Shown here: positions 18,001 to 29,122 of the stretch, piece after piece
Layout: each line of letters opens with the position of its first letter
Position numbering within the stretch: position 1 is the stretch's first letter
From: an uncultured Clostridia bacterium
GTDB taxonomy: Bacteria > Bacillota > Clostridia > Oscillospirales > Ruminococcaceae
Reading direction: 5' to 3'
Length of the DNA: 64,000 nt
Assembly (NCBI GenBank): GCA_947631995.1
Contig: CANRNT010000006.1
Location: 1-64,000 of the forward strand
The notes under the pieces: generated by a model
Told to the model about the DNA's origin: nothing
The model's database searches: none
What the model saw: the letters and a program-made list of their open reading frames with translations, nothing else
Program-made: the position numbers and the translations under genes

Positions 18001-20803
18001 ATCTTGGTTTTTGGCAAAGAACATCGGCAGGAATAAACTTGTCAAAGAGTTAAGGCTCCATGCCAAAAATGCCGACAGCATATCAAAGGATAATTATCCC
18101 GACTTTGCAGACAAGCTGATAAAACGCTCTCAACTGTATAGATCTGTCACCAATGCCGAGCCGAGCGTTGCCGACGCCGCCAAAGAGATATGGCTGTCAG
18201 AAAATACCGATTGGGAACGCGCTGAAAGCATTTTGAAAAGCAATACTTCCGCCGCGCAGATCCTGAAGAGCCGAGGTATCTCCGTCGAAAGCTTTGCTGC
18301 CTTGAAAAATAATAGCGACGATGTGCGATCATTTATTGATATCTATAAGACTTTCTGCGAGCATGACGGCACATTCTGCAGCGATTTCTGCGTTGAACAG
18401 GATAATTCCGTATGGCTGTCCGAATGTGAAAAACGCTATGTGAACTGGCAGCTTTATATCGACAGGATAAAAGAATGGTCAGAGCTTTTGCGTGCAATGG
18501 ACGCCGTTGAAGAGCTCGGCTTCCCTCAGATATGTGACGCCTTGAAGAACAATAAGGTAAGCAGCGAGGATATTGTTGAAAGCGTATTGTGTGCAGTAGG
18601 ATATCAGGTGTCTGTCTATCAGATAGAAACAGACAGCGTCCTTGCAAATTTCGGAGGCAGAAGCTTTGAAGATACCATTGCCAAATTCTCTGATGTAACA
18701 GAGCAGTTCAGAGAGCTAACTATAAACGAATTGGTAGCCAAGCTCTCAGCTAAGGTACCGCTGGTATCAGGCCAAATGGCAAGTTCTTCCGAAATAGGTA
18801 TCCTGCTCAAGGTGATAAAGTCGGGCGGCAGACTAATGCCGATAAGAAAGCTGTTTGACAGCATATCCTTGCTTCTTCACAGGATATGTCCGTGTATGCT
18901 GATGAGCCCGATATCCGTGGCGCAGTATATCGACCCCAATTTCCCTAAATTCGATCTTGTAATTTTCGACGAGGCCTCTCAGCTTCAGACCTGCGAGGCA
19001 GTTGGAGCGATAGCAAGAGGTGAGAACGTCGTTGTAGTCGGCGACCCCAAACAGCTTCCTCCTACGAGCTTTTTCACGGTAAATCACGTCGAAGAGGATA
19101 ATTTTGAAAAAGAGGACCTTGAAAGCGTTCTTGATGATTGTCTTGCCGTTTCTATGCCTCAAAAGCATTTGCTGTGGCATTACAGATCCCGCCACGAGAG
19201 CCTTATAGCTTACAGTAATTCGCGGTATTATGATAATAAGCTGTATACTTTCCCGTCTCCCAACGATATGGAAAGCAAGGTAACTCTTGTGAAAGTAGAG
19301 GGTTACTATGATAAGGGCGGTTCAAAGCAGAACAAAGCGGAAGCCGAAGCGATAGTCAAAGAGATAGAACGCCGTCTTGACGATGAACAGCTTCGTCAGG
19401 AAAGCATAGGCATTGTTACATTCAGCGTCGTGCAGCAATCTCTGATAGACGATATGCTTGCGGATAAGTTTCGTGAACGCCCCGAGCTTGAAAAGCTTGC
19501 CGATGAGATGTATGAGCCTTTATTCATCAAAAATCTCGAAAACGTGCAGGGCGATGAGCGAGATGTGATACTTTTCTCGGTGGGATACGGCCCTGACAAG
19601 AACGGAAAGGTGTCTATGAACTTCGGTCCTATCAACCGCGACGGCGGTTGGCGCAGGCTCAACGTTGCCATATCCAGAGCCAGAAAATGTATGACCGTAT
19701 TTTCAACTATCACTTATGATATGATAGATATGTCCAGAACATCATCGGAGGGCGTAGCAGGTCTTAAGGGATTTCTTGAATTTGCCGAAAAGGGCAAAAG
19801 TGCGCTCGCCACAAGAAGCTCAGGCGCGCAAAACAGCGAGTATGCTATTGAAAAGCTTATTGCCGAGGAAATAAATAAGGCAGGCTATTCTACGCGCTGC
19901 AATATCGGCTGCTCCGAATATAAAATGGATATAGGAGTTATTGACCCCGACGATCCCGACGTATATATGCTGGGAATAATGTGTGACGGATACAGCTACA
20001 AAATGGCTAAAACAGCCTATGACAGAAACCTGTCGCAGACTTCTGTTTTGCAGGGCTTGGGCTGGAATATCATTCGAGTATGGACGCTTGACTGGTTCGA
20101 CAGCAAAGAAAAGGTCATGAGCCGTATACTTTCCGCGATAGCCGCCGTAAAGGAAGGAAAAAATATCAATAATGATGTGAAGAAAGCCGATATTTCCATT
20201 TCTTCCGAGGATTTTGCCAAAGAAACTGTCTCGGATGAAAGCAGCGACAGAGTAAAAGTGTATGAGGAGTTCGTCCCCAAAGCAGTATCATCACCCGATG
20301 ACTTTTATTCGCCCGGGTTTGCGCCTATGGTCAAAAAAACGATGAAAGATGTTGTAAACGCGCTTGCCCCGATAAGCAGGAAAACGCTGTTCAAGCTCAC
20401 TATGTCAGCATTCGGGCTGACAAGAGGATCGTCAAAATCCGATAATTATCTCACCGATATCCTCGGCTCGCTCGACTGCGTTATAACAAAGTCCAATAAT
20501 TCAGCGTTTATATGGAGCGAAAGCGTTACTCCCGACAGTATGACATATTTCAGACGTCCGCAGAACGGAAAAAGACCGTTGGACAATATCTGTGCCGAGG
20601 AGATCGCAAATGCGGCTATGTATGTAATAGAGCGTCAGCTTACCGTTACAAGGACAGACCTTACACGCGAGGTAGCAAAATGCTTCGGCTATACAAGGAC
20701 AACTCCCGCAATGGAAAACGCCATAACTGAGGGTATTGTACTGTGCAAGAGCAGGGGATATATCGAAATCTCTCCCGAGAGCGGTAAAATTTCTGTAAAA
20801 TAA
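15053..20803 (+). CDS. DUF4011 / SF1 helicase / Vsr-like nuclease giant protein (candidate Hhe-type defence)
   Basis: 1916 residues. N-terminal beta-rich domain; transglutaminase-like domain with C217 (LGTCLDLALLY) and H243; DUF4011 region (about 375-640); SF1 helicase split by a long helical insert: Walker A GPPGTGKS 686-693, DEAS 1306-1309, GDPKQLPP about 1330-1337, HYRSRHE about 1376-1382, QGDERD 1499-1504, AISRAR 1539-1544; then a Vsr/MTES_1575-type nuclease (KMDIGVIDP with D1626, then GIMCDG), and a C-terminal DUF3320. This DUF4011-helicase-Vsr layout matches the single-protein Hhe antiviral system reported by Gao et al. (2020), to my knowledge. It is in a housekeeping run after dnaE, not a defence island, so a repair role is also possible. 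Confidence 0.85.
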   Translation: MDISIRTEVCRSVNFAMQQNYVPTVYSIIVTNNSDNAAENITLTVSAVPDYADSYSTLIPLISPHTSFEIRPVPFKARPEYLYSLTEKLTAQVVVEAQYNDVVVAQDRIDIELLAYDQWNGIDYVPEMISAYITPNHPDVTAIISRAGKYLQSWVGEPSFTGYQTNDPNNVRLQAAAIYSAIQELNIAYCVPPADYEATGQRVRLPSEVIGSRLGTCLDLALLYSSCLEAVSIHPMIVFMEKHAFAGLWLEEKSFSECAIDDRSAVLKRCADGINEICVVECTGAAAGKDISFEQAEKSAKDTLGGASKFELAIDVNRCRGGGIRPIPIRVNNNGVYELLPYAADDDRSYDSAAAPQKKLADGRIATQNNVPLTKLQMWERKLLDLSLRNSLLNFRAKKNSVQLMISDLSCLEDKLASGEAFTIMPQPDDWAQTVKDSSIFDVENDKDLIASISEAEFKNNRIRTFISEAELNKCCKSLYNAARTSLFENGSNTLYLALGFLRWYESDKSEKARYAPLVLVPVDIIRNVQSNTYKIRVRDEETQMNITLLELLRQDLGIDITGLDPLPTDEKGIDIQMVFNTVRHAVLEQKRWDIESYAFIGLFSFSQFIMWNDLRNRSEEITSNKVVSSLISGKLEWEPEFDGITEDMLDERIKPADLAIAGSADSSQMIAIELAAEGQSFVLHGPPGTGKSQTITNMIANALYHDKTVLFVAKKMAALSVVQSRLEKIGLGAFCLELHSNKAQKRAVLSQLERTMDIGRIASPEKYQETADKLYALRCQLNDVMNAIHKSRKIGLSVYETVALYEKNSEHKGKIDITKQQAANIDGSTFEKLKEAVISLKSIAAQFGTIGDHALKGYGRRDYSITIRDKLSNDLVKGEKLLSDLKNSYAKICALLSVNEEYGRDECDEIYSLCDIALNCPTLLLNVLNGSADTMITDRLSELISDGKELSALDSEILQIFDNTVFGYDAEQAKLEWKKASSSWFLAKNIGRNKLVKELRLHAKNADSISKDNYPDFADKLIKRSQLYRSVTNAEPSVADAAKEIWLSENTDWERAESILKSNTSAAQILKSRGISVESFAALKNNSDDVRSFIDIYKTFCEHDGTFCSDFCVEQDNSVWLSECEKRYVNWQLYIDRIKEWSELLRAMDAVEELGFPQICDALKNNKVSSEDIVESVLCAVGYQVSVYQIETDSVLANFGGRSFEDTIAKFSDVTEQFRELTINELVAKLSAKVPLVSGQMASSSEIGILLKVIKSGGRLMPIRKLFDSISLLLHRICPCMLMSPISVAQYIDPNFPKFDLVIFDEASQLQTCEAVGAIARGENVVVVGDPKQLPPTSFFTVNHVEEDNFEKEDLESVLDDCLAVSMPQKHLLWHYRSRHESLIAYSNSRYYDNKLYTFPSPNDMESKVTLVKVEGYYDKGGSKQNKAEAEAIVKEIERRLDDEQLRQESIGIVTFSVVQQSLIDDMLADKFRERPELEKLADEMYEPLFIKNLENVQGDERDVILFSVGYGPDKNGKVSMNFGPINRDGGWRRLNVAISRARKCMTVFSTITYDMIDMSRTSSEGVAGLKGFLEFAEKGKSALATRSSGAQNSEYAIEKLIAEEINKAGYSTRCNIGCSEYKMDIGVIDPDDPDVYMLGIMCDGYSYKMAKTAYDRNLSQTSVLQGLGWNIIRVWTLDWFDSKEKVMSRILSAIAAVKEGKNINNDVKKADISISSEDFAKETVSDESSDRVKVYEEFVPKAVSSPDDFYSPGFAPMVKKTMKDVVNALAPISRKTLFKLTMSAFGLTRGSSKSDNYLTDILGSLDCVITKSNNSAFIWSESVTPDSMTYFRRPQNGKRPLDNICAEEIANAAMYVIERQLTVTRTDLTREVAKCFGYTRTTPAMENAITEGIVLCKSRGYIEISPESGKISVK

Positions 20804-20814
20804 TTCATTTTATA

Positions 20815-20843
20815 TTGATTTATGCGGCGGGATAGTGTATAAT
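20815..20843 (+). promoter_or_regulatory. Sigma-A promoter of degV gene
   Basis: -35 TTGATT (20815-20820), 17-nt spacer, -10 TATAAT (20838-20843), 50 bp upstream of the ATG. Separates degV from the helicase transcript. Confidence 0.7.
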
Positions 20844-20893
20844 ATAATGTAGACAATGTTTGTCTATACTGTTGAGAAACGTGAGGAACGGTT

Positions 20894-21742
20894 ATGGAAA
20901 GAGTAAAGGTCTTTTGTGATTCTACATGTGATCTGAGCCAGAGCATATATGAAAAATACGATATCGGTATCGTGCCGCTCCATGTGCTCATTGACGATGA
21001 TGAGTATCTGGATACCGTAGATATCAGCGGCAGAGAGCTTCTTGATCTGTCGGAAAACAAATCAACGCTCCCAAAGTCTTCCGCGGTCACGGTAACGGAA
21101 TATATCGAAAAATTCAAGCCCTACGTCGATAGGGGATATAAGATAGTCCATATCAATATAAGCAGCAAGTTCAGCTCGTGCTATCAAAACTGCTGTCTCG
21201 CAGCTCAGGAGCTTGAGGGCGTGTATCCCGTTGACAGCTATAATCTCTCGACAGGCTCTGGACATTTGGCTGTCGCAGCAGCAGAAATGGCTCTTGACGG
21301 CGAATTGTCTGCAAAGGAGATCGCCGATAAGCTCAACGAGATGAAAAAACGTCTTGATGTAAGCTTCGTTATCAACAGACTGGATAATCTGCGTAAGGGC
21401 GGAAGATGTTCGGCGCTTGCCGCATTGGGAGCTAATCTGCTGAACCTAAAGCCTTGTATAGAGGTGCATGACGGCGCTATGGGCGTAGGAAGAAAATTCA
21501 GAGGCAATATGGATAAGGTCATACCGCAGTATATCGCCGCCAAGCTCAAAGACAGAAGCGACGTTCAGCTCGACCGTATCTTTGTCACACACTCGCCAAT
21601 GGATAAAAAACTCGTTGAAATGGCAGTCAATGAGGTAAAGAAGTATCAACAGTTCAAGGAGATACTTGTAACGTCCGCAGGCGCAACGGTATGTACGCAT
21701 TGCGGAAAAGGCACAATAGGAGTATTGTTTTTCACAAAATAA
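20894..21742 (+). CDS. DegV family fatty-acid-binding protein
   Basis: 282 residues, fold of the DegV/FakB group: cytosolic proteins that hold a fatty acid for FakA kinase. N-terminal DSTCDLSQSIYEKYDIGIVPLHV is the family signature, and the lipid-phosphate loop is around VHINISSKFSSCYQN. No fakA gene is nearby, so it probably works with a distant partner. Single-gene transcription unit with own promoter and downstream hairpin. Several paralogues are usual in Clostridia. Confidence 0.9.
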   Translation: MERVKVFCDSTCDLSQSIYEKYDIGIVPLHVLIDDDEYLDTVDISGRELLDLSENKSTLPKSSAVTVTEYIEKFKPYVDRGYKIVHINISSKFSSCYQNCCLAAQELEGVYPVDSYNLSTGSGHLAVAAAEMALDGELSAKEIADKLNEMKKRLDVSFVINRLDNLRKGGRCSALAALGANLLNLKPCIEVHDGAMGVGRKFRGNMDKVIPQYIAAKLKDRSDVQLDRIFVTHSPMDKKLVEMAVNEVKKYQQFKEILVTSAGATVCTHCGKGTIGVLFFTK

Positions 21743-21751
21743 AGTCAATGG

Positions 21752-21776
21752 GGACTTTCTTGTTACGAGAAAGTCC
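21752..21776 (+). terminator. Hairpin after degV
   Basis: Perfect 9-bp stem GGACTTTCT / AGAAAGTCC with a 7-nt loop, 9 bp after the degV stop, followed by only a weak T-rich tail (TGCTTTG). Probable terminator of moderate strength before the atp promoter. Confidence 0.55.
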
Positions 21777-21821
21777 TGCTTTGCGTTTATCGGTCTGACT
21801 GTAAAAATCATCTCCGAATTA

Positions 21822-21850
21822 TTGACAACGATATAAAATTGGTGTATAAT
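21822..21850 (+). promoter_or_regulatory. Consensus sigma-A promoter of the atp operon
   Basis: Perfect hexamers TTGACA (21822-21827) and TATAAT (21845-21850) with a 17-nt spacer, 63 bp upstream of the first atp gene. Predicts strong constitutive transcription. Confidence 0.85.
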
Positions 21851-21912
21851 ACTTGTGTGTGTTATTTTATGGATATAACAAGCTGTACCGCGCGAAAGGA
21901 GACGGACATTGT

Positions 21913-22324
21913 ATGATAAAAAATATCAGACAGCTTATAAAGTCCTCTCCGATGAGCAAAGAGCTGACCGCAATAGTATGTGCGGGCGGAGCGCTTGCCG
22001 CGGCGGCGTTTGTTATAAGCCTTGCCATAGAGCCTGACATTTCAATGCTTTGGGGGCTTTTCATCGGTTGGTTATATATGTCGGTGTGCTATATCTATCT
22101 GGCAGATACCGTAAACAGCATTTCAAGCATGAAAGACGTTCGGGCAGCTAAAAGAAAAATGCGTATATGCTATTTTATGCGATTTTCAGGGCTTTTTCTC
22201 TTGTGCTGGATAGGCTTTGAAACTAACGCGTATAACGTTATCGGGGTGCTTGTGCCTCAATTCTTTCCTAAATTTATTTTGTACTGTTTATACTATACTC
22301 AAATAGCAAAGAAGGGAAAAACTA

Positions 22325-22338
<14 letters not shown>
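21913..22338 (+). CDS. atpI: ATP synthase subunit I-like membrane protein
   Basis: 141 residues with about four hydrophobic segments (residues ~20-40, 45-65, 90-105, 110-130). Position at the head of the operon, overlapping atpB by 14 bp, and topology indicate AtpI, which helps c-ring assembly; sequence similarity to AtpI is weak by eye. ATG at 21913 is chosen for its AAAGGAG site; the longer in-frame version from 21853 overlaps the promoter region. Confidence 0.7.
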
Positions 22339-23322
<984 letters not shown>

Positions 23323-23346
23323 TTTCCGATCAAGGAGAATACTAAA

Positions 23347-23862
23347 ATGCCATATGCAAAAGTAACCGAGTTTATATCTATCGACCCTACAACGATAATT
23401 GCGACTCTGTTGAATCTTTTGATATTGTTTCTGATACTTAAACTGATACTTTTCAAACGTGTAAACTCTATCATCGAGAGCAGACAAAAGGAGATAGCCG
23501 ATTCCTTTGAGGAAGCGGACGAAACAAAGCTCCGCGCCAAAGCCCTCGAGGAACAGTATACCGAAAAGCTTGAAAAAGCTCACGAGGAATCGGAAGCTAT
23601 AATGCGCGATACGACTAAAAAAGCGCAGGAGCGCAGCGATAAGATAATAGACGAAGCAAACAGAGAAGCTCACGAGATAATAGACAAGGCTCACGTAGAG
23701 GTCGAACGCGAAAAGAAGCGTGCGGTAAACTCTGTAAAGAATGAAATAACGGATATCGCCTTTGATGTCGCGCAGACGCTTGTCGGTAAAGAGATAAGCA
23801 GAAGCGATAACGACAGACTGATAGACGAGTTTATTGACAGCATAGGTGAAAGCGATGACTAA
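23347..23862 (+). CDS. atpF: F-type ATP synthase subunit b
   Basis: Peripheral stalk subunit, 171 residues: one N-terminal membrane helix (about 15-37, TIIATLLNLLILFLILKLILF) followed by a long charged coiled coil rich in Lys, Glu and Ala. Ends eight bases into the start of atpH, a coupled arrangement usual for the operon. Confidence 0.92.
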   Translation: MPYAKVTEFISIDPTTIIATLLNLLILFLILKLILFKRVNSIIESRQKEIADSFEEADETKLRAKALEEQYTEKLEKAHEESEAIMRDTTKKAQERSDKIIDEANREAHEIIDKAHVEVEREKKRAVNSVKNEITDIAFDVAQTLVGKEISRSDNDRLIDEFIDSIGESDD

Positions 23863-24400
23863 GCAGTATGTTGGTAACTATGCTCTTGCTTTGTTTTCTG
23901 TCTGCAAGGAAAACAGTATAAGCATTGAAGAAGTTTATAATGAGCTTCTGGCAATAAACGGTATCTTTAATGATAATGCCGAATTTCAGCTTCTTTTGTC
24001 ATCTCCGACCGTAACCGAAGAAGAAAAGCTGGATATGCTCAACGAAGCTTTCGGCGGTAAGATGTCCGATATTGTCTATGATTTTATGTGCGTGCTTACA
24101 GAAAAACGAATGATATCTGTTTTTTCTGATATATGCGCGAGCTTTAAATCGCTGTATTATGACGATATAAATGTCGTTGAAGCTGTGGTCACAACTACCG
24201 TAGCTCTCAGCGATGTGCAAAAGGATAAGCTGAAAGATAAACTTAAAAAGCAGACCGGTAAGGACGTCATACTTATCGAGAAAATCGATGAGCAGCTTAT
24301 AGGCGGTATCGTTGTAAATTATAGCGACACGCTGATAGACGCCAGCTTGAAAACAAGACTTGCGGAAATGAAAAACAGCGTAGACAGCGTTATAGCATAG
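23855..24400 (+). CDS. atpH: F-type ATP synthase subunit delta
   Basis: Stator subunit joining F1 to b, 181 residues from the ATG at 23855 with AGGTGAAAG upstream. Family features: N-terminal six-helix domain (YALALFSV...), C-terminal [25 protein letters not shown], which closely matches the conserved delta tail. Confidence 0.92.
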   Translation: MTKQYVGNYALALFSVCKENSISIEEVYNELLAINGIFNDNAEFQLLLSSPTVTEEEKLDMLNEAFGGKMSDIVYDFMCVLTEKRMISVFSDICASFKSLYYDDINVVEAVVTTTVALSDVQKDKLKDKLKKQTGKDVILIEKIDEQLIGGIVVNYSDTLIDASLKTRLAEMKNSVDSVIA

Positions 24401-24416
24401 GAAAGGCTGGATAGAT

Positions 24417-25925
24417 ATGAATTTGCATACCGATGACATAACTAATATTATAAAACATCAGATAAAGAATTACCGAAGCAAGCTGGAGCTTAATGACGTC
24501 GGTACAGTTGTTACTGTGGGTGACGGAATATCCAAGATATACGGGCTGGACGACTGTATGAGCGGAGAACTTCTGGAGTTCGAGTGCGGCGTTTCGGGAA
24601 TGGCTCTTAACCTTGAAAAAGAGTTTGTAGGAGCTGTTTTGCTAGGTTCTGATGAGGATATAAAAGAGGGAATGCAGGTAAAAAGAACGGGTAAGATAGT
24701 ATCCGTACCTGTCGGCGAAGAGCTTTTGGGCAGAGTAGTCAATGCCCTCGGCGAGCCTATCGACGGTAAAGGCCCTGTTTTAACAAAGGAAACGCGTCCT
24801 ATTGAAACGCCTGCTTTCGGTATTATCACGAGAAAATCAGTCAGCAGACCCCTCCAGACAGGTATAAAGGCTATCGACTCAATGATACCTATTGGCAGAG
24901 GTCAGAGAGAGCTTATCATCGGCGACAGACAAACGGGTAAAACAGCCATAGCTCTTGATACCATTATAAATCAAAAGGGCAAGGACGTTATATGTATATA
25001 TGTAGCAATAGGACAGAAGCGTTCTACCGTTTCAAATGTTTATGAAATGCTTGAAAAAGCCGGCGCTATGGACTATACGATAATCGTTGCCGCGACCGCT
25101 TCGGAGCTTGCTCCGCTGCAATATATAGCTCCTTATTCCGGCTGCGCAATGGGTGAACACTTTATGCTGCAAGGCAAAGATGTCCTCTGCGTTTATGATG
25201 ACCTTTCAAAGCACGCCGTTGCCTACAGAACGATGTCGCTGCTTTTGCAAAGACCTACCGGTAGAGAGGCATACCCCGGAGATGTTTTCTATCTCCATTC
25301 ACGACTTTTGGAGCGCGCTTGCAGCCTTAACGAAAAGTACGGCGGAGGAACTTTGACCGCTCTTCCTATTATCGAAACACAGGCGGGAGATGTTTCCGCT
25401 TATATACCTACAAACGTAATATCTATAACCGACGGTCAGATATTCCTTGAAACGGAGCTTTTCTATTCGGGTATCAGACCTGCCGTAAACCCGGGTATTT
25501 CAGTATCCCGTGTCGGCGGCGCGGCGCAGATAAAAGCTATGAAAAAGGTGTCAGGCTCGCTGAAGCTTCTTTATTCTCAGTACAGAGAGCTGCAATCGTT
25601 CTCTCAGTTCGGTTCAGATCTTGATAAAGATACCAAAGACAGACTGGCTCAGGGCGAAAGAATAGTTGCCGTGCTAAAACAGGGCAGAAACGAGCCTCTC
25701 AGAGTAGAACAGCAGGTCGTTATAATCTATGCAGTCGTAAATAACTATCTTAAAGATATCCCCGTTGAGGATATTGACAGGTATCAGAAAGAGCTGTTTG
25801 AGCATATCGAGTCTACAAATTTCGATATTTATCAGTCTATCATAGATACAAAAGACCTCACTAATGAAAATGAGGAAAAGCTCAAAAAAGTCCTGACGCA
25901 GTTCAATGCGAAGTTTTTAGCTTGA
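24417..25925 (+). CDS. atpA: F-type ATP synthase subunit alpha
   Basis: 502 residues, F1 non-catalytic nucleotide subunit. Walker A GDRQTGKT (about 170-177), the visiting arginine region [13 protein letters not shown] (about 364-376), and the N-terminal stator-binding helix are intact. Downstream atpG follows after 37 bp with a GGAGG site. Confidence 0.96.
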   Translation: MNLHTDDITNIIKHQIKNYRSKLELNDVGTVVTVGDGISKIYGLDDCMSGELLEFECGVSGMALNLEKEFVGAVLLGSDEDIKEGMQVKRTGKIVSVPVGEELLGRVVNALGEPIDGKGPVLTKETRPIETPAFGIITRKSVSRPLQTGIKAIDSMIPIGRGQRELIIGDRQTGKTAIALDTIINQKGKDVICIYVAIGQKRSTVSNVYEMLEKAGAMDYTIIVAATASELAPLQYIAPYSGCAMGEHFMLQGKDVLCVYDDLSKHAVAYRTMSLLLQRPTGREAYPGDVFYLHSRLLERACSLNEKYGGGTLTALPIIETQAGDVSAYIPTNVISITDGQIFLETELFYSGIRPAVNPGISVSRVGGAAQIKAMKKVSGSLKLLYSQYRELQSFSQFGSDLDKDTKDRLAQGERIVAVLKQGRNEPLRVEQQVVIIYAVVNNYLKDIPVEDIDRYQKELFEHIESTNFDIYQSIIDTKDLTNENEEKLKKVLTQFNAKFLA

Positions 25926-25962
25926 ATGACGGCGTATATGTCCGTTTAAGGAGGTGTGAAAA

Positions 25963-26826
25963 ATGGCTACCGCTAATATGAAAGCAGTAAGGCGGCGTAT
26001 AAAAAGCGTTGAAAGTACAAAGCAGATAACCAAAGCTATGCAGCTCGTGGCTTCTTCAAAGCTCAGAAAAGCTAAAGAGAAAGCGGACGCCGTTCAGCCG
26101 TTTTTCAATACGCTCTATGAAACTATGTGCGATATATCAAACGACAGAGCCATTCGCTCTATGTTTGTTGCCCCTCAGTTCAGAAAGACCAATCTGCTGA
26201 TAGTTATAGCAGGGGATAGGGGACTTGCAGGCGGCTTCAATCATAACGTGCTTAAACTGGCACAGGCAAGATGTGAAGAGATAATCGCTTCGGGAAACAA
26301 GGTAAAAATAATCGCAATAGGCAAAAAATCAATAGAATTTTTTGAAAAGCGCGGTTATGATATAAAACTGACGTACAGCGGCATTTTCGATAATACAGAG
26401 CAATCGGTGCTTGATGAGATATCAGGCTATATTATGACAAATATGAAGCTGCAGGAGATTGGAAGCGTCGAGCTTGTGTATACGACCTTTGTTTCTACTC
26501 TTAAACAAGAGCCGCTGAACGTAAAGGTGCTTCCGATAGATACTCTTTCAAATGATAAGTCAGCCAAAGGTATCACGATATATGAGCCTTCGGAGGAAGA
26601 GCTGTTTGAAAGCCTTATTCCGCAGTATCTTAACGGCATTGTTTACAGCGCGATAGTTGACTCTTACGCTTCGGAGCTTGCCGCAAGACGCAACGCTATG
26701 GAGAGCGCTACGGATAATGCAGACGCTATGATAAACGATCTTTCGCTTATGTATAACAGGGCAAGACAGGCACAGATAACTCAGGAGCTTACCGAGATAA
26801 TGTCTGGAACGCTGAGAAATAACTGA
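25963..26826 (+). CDS. atpG: F-type ATP synthase subunit gamma
   Basis: Central rotor shaft, 287 residues. N-terminal helix with RIKSVESTKQITKAMQLVASSKLRKA and C-terminal helix ELAARRNAMESATDNA...YNRARQAQITQELTEI are the two long coiled-coil helices of the family. Normal length. Confidence 0.95.
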   Translation: MATANMKAVRRRIKSVESTKQITKAMQLVASSKLRKAKEKADAVQPFFNTLYETMCDISNDRAIRSMFVAPQFRKTNLLIVIAGDRGLAGGFNHNVLKLAQARCEEIIASGNKVKIIAIGKKSIEFFEKRGYDIKLTYSGIFDNTEQSVLDEISGYIMTNMKLQEIGSVELVYTTFVSTLKQEPLNVKVLPIDTLSNDKSAKGITIYEPSEEELFESLIPQYLNGIVYSAIVDSYASELAARRNAMESATDNADAMINDLSLMYNRARQAQITQELTEIMSGTLRNN

Positions 26827-26859
26827 ACTAACTGATTATTTTTTAAAGGACTGATATAA

Positions 26860-28260
<1,401 letters not shown>

Positions 28261-28274
28261 ACAAGAGGCGTATC

Positions 28275-28529
28275 ATGAAAACTTATACTTTAAAGATAGT
28301 TACACCCAAAAAGAGCCTTACCGAAGAAAACGTGATAAAAACGATAGTCCGTACAACGTCGGGCGATATCGGCATAATGGCGGATCATGTCCCGTATGTT
28401 TCCATGCTGAAGCAAGGGGAGTTTCGCGTTATCTACAGCGATAATACCGAAAAGCGTATGACCTGTGACGGCGGCTTTATAAAAGTAGGCAAGGATCAGA
28501 CCGTTATTCTGGCACAGTCGGTCTCTTAG
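28275..28529 (+). CDS. atpC: F-type ATP synthase subunit epsilon, N-terminal domain only
   Basis: 84 residues covering only the beta-sandwich domain (KTYTLKIVTPKKSL...GDIGIMADHVPYV...). The family usually has ~130-140 residues with a C-terminal two-helix domain that can insert into F1 and inhibit ATP hydrolysis. The stop is clean, with a terminator hairpin close behind and no frame in the short gap that would restore the helices, so it is a natural short form rather than a frameshift. ATP hydrolysis control by epsilon should be absent or reduced. Confidence 0.9.
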   Translation: MKTYTLKIVTPKKSLTEENVIKTIVRTTSGDIGIMADHVPYVSMLKQGEFRVIYSDNTEKRMTCDGGFIKVGKDQTVILAQSVS

Positions 28530-28542
28530 TTAATGTTTATAA

Positions 28543-28576
28543 GAGGAGCAGTACAGGGTAGGGGAGCTGCTCTTTA
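28543..28576 (+). terminator. Terminator of the atp operon
   Basis: Stem GAGCAG / CTGCTC with a GGGGA-rich loop, 14 bp after atpC, followed by TTTAAATTT and a later T-run (28587-28594). Separates atp from the decarboxylase genes. Confidence 0.6.
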
Positions 28577-28615
28577 AATTTGCAAGTTTTTTTTCTGAAA
28601 ATATGCCAAAACGTC

Positions 28616-28644
28616 TTGTAAATTTTCTCGATTTAGTGTATAAT
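28616..28644 (+). promoter_or_regulatory. Promoter of the decarboxylase gamma/beta genes
   Basis: -35 TTGTAA (28616-28621), 17-nt spacer, -10 TATAAT (28639-28644), 33 bp before the OadG-like start. Confidence 0.7.
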
Positions 28645-28676
28645 AAAATCATAATGCGTATAGGGGAGAGAACGTA

Positions 28677-29105
28677 ATGCAGATCAGCATACCCACTTCA
28701 TTTATGAAAATGGAAGGTTCATATGTTGCGTCAGTCGTTCTGACGGGACTTGCAGTTGTATTTTTGGCGCTTTTGCTGCTTATTTTTGTTTTTAAGCTGT
28801 TTAGTCTTATCTTTTCAAGAAAGCCAAAGCCCAAGAAAGTTAAAAAAGCAAAAGCAGTAAAGCAGGAGCAGGAAGTTAAACAAAATACACCGCCTGTCGC
28901 CGCAGCTTCGGCAGAAGAAACCGCTGTAGCGCCGCCCGAAAACGACGGTATCAGCGAAGAGATAATAGCCGTTATTTCTGCCGCAATAGCCGCAATAAGC
29001 GCATCTAGCGGCAAAAAACTTAAACTTATGAGCGTTAAGGCTTCGGGCAGCACAAGAAAACTTTGGGCGCAAGCAGGTCTTAACGACAATACCAGACCAT
29101 TCTGA
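28677..29105 (+). CDS. Sodium-pumping decarboxylase gamma subunit (OadG-like)
   Basis: 142 residues: one N-terminal membrane helix (about 15-42, VLTGLAVVFLALLLLIFVFKLFSLIF), a Lys/Pro/Ala-rich linker, then a short C-terminal region with EEIIAVISAAIAAI and a final W-containing tail. This is the layout of the gamma subunit of oxaloacetate/methylmalonyl-CoA decarboxylases, which anchors the complex and helps assembly. Linked to the beta subunit 17 bp downstream. Confidence 0.82.
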   Translation: MQISIPTSFMKMEGSYVASVVLTGLAVVFLALLLLIFVFKLFSLIFSRKPKPKKVKKAKAVKQEQEVKQNTPPVAAASAEETAVAPPENDGISEEIIAVISAAIAAISASSGKKLKLMSVKASGSTRKLWAQAGLNDNTRPF

Positions 29106-29122
29106 GCAAGGAGGAGCGATAT

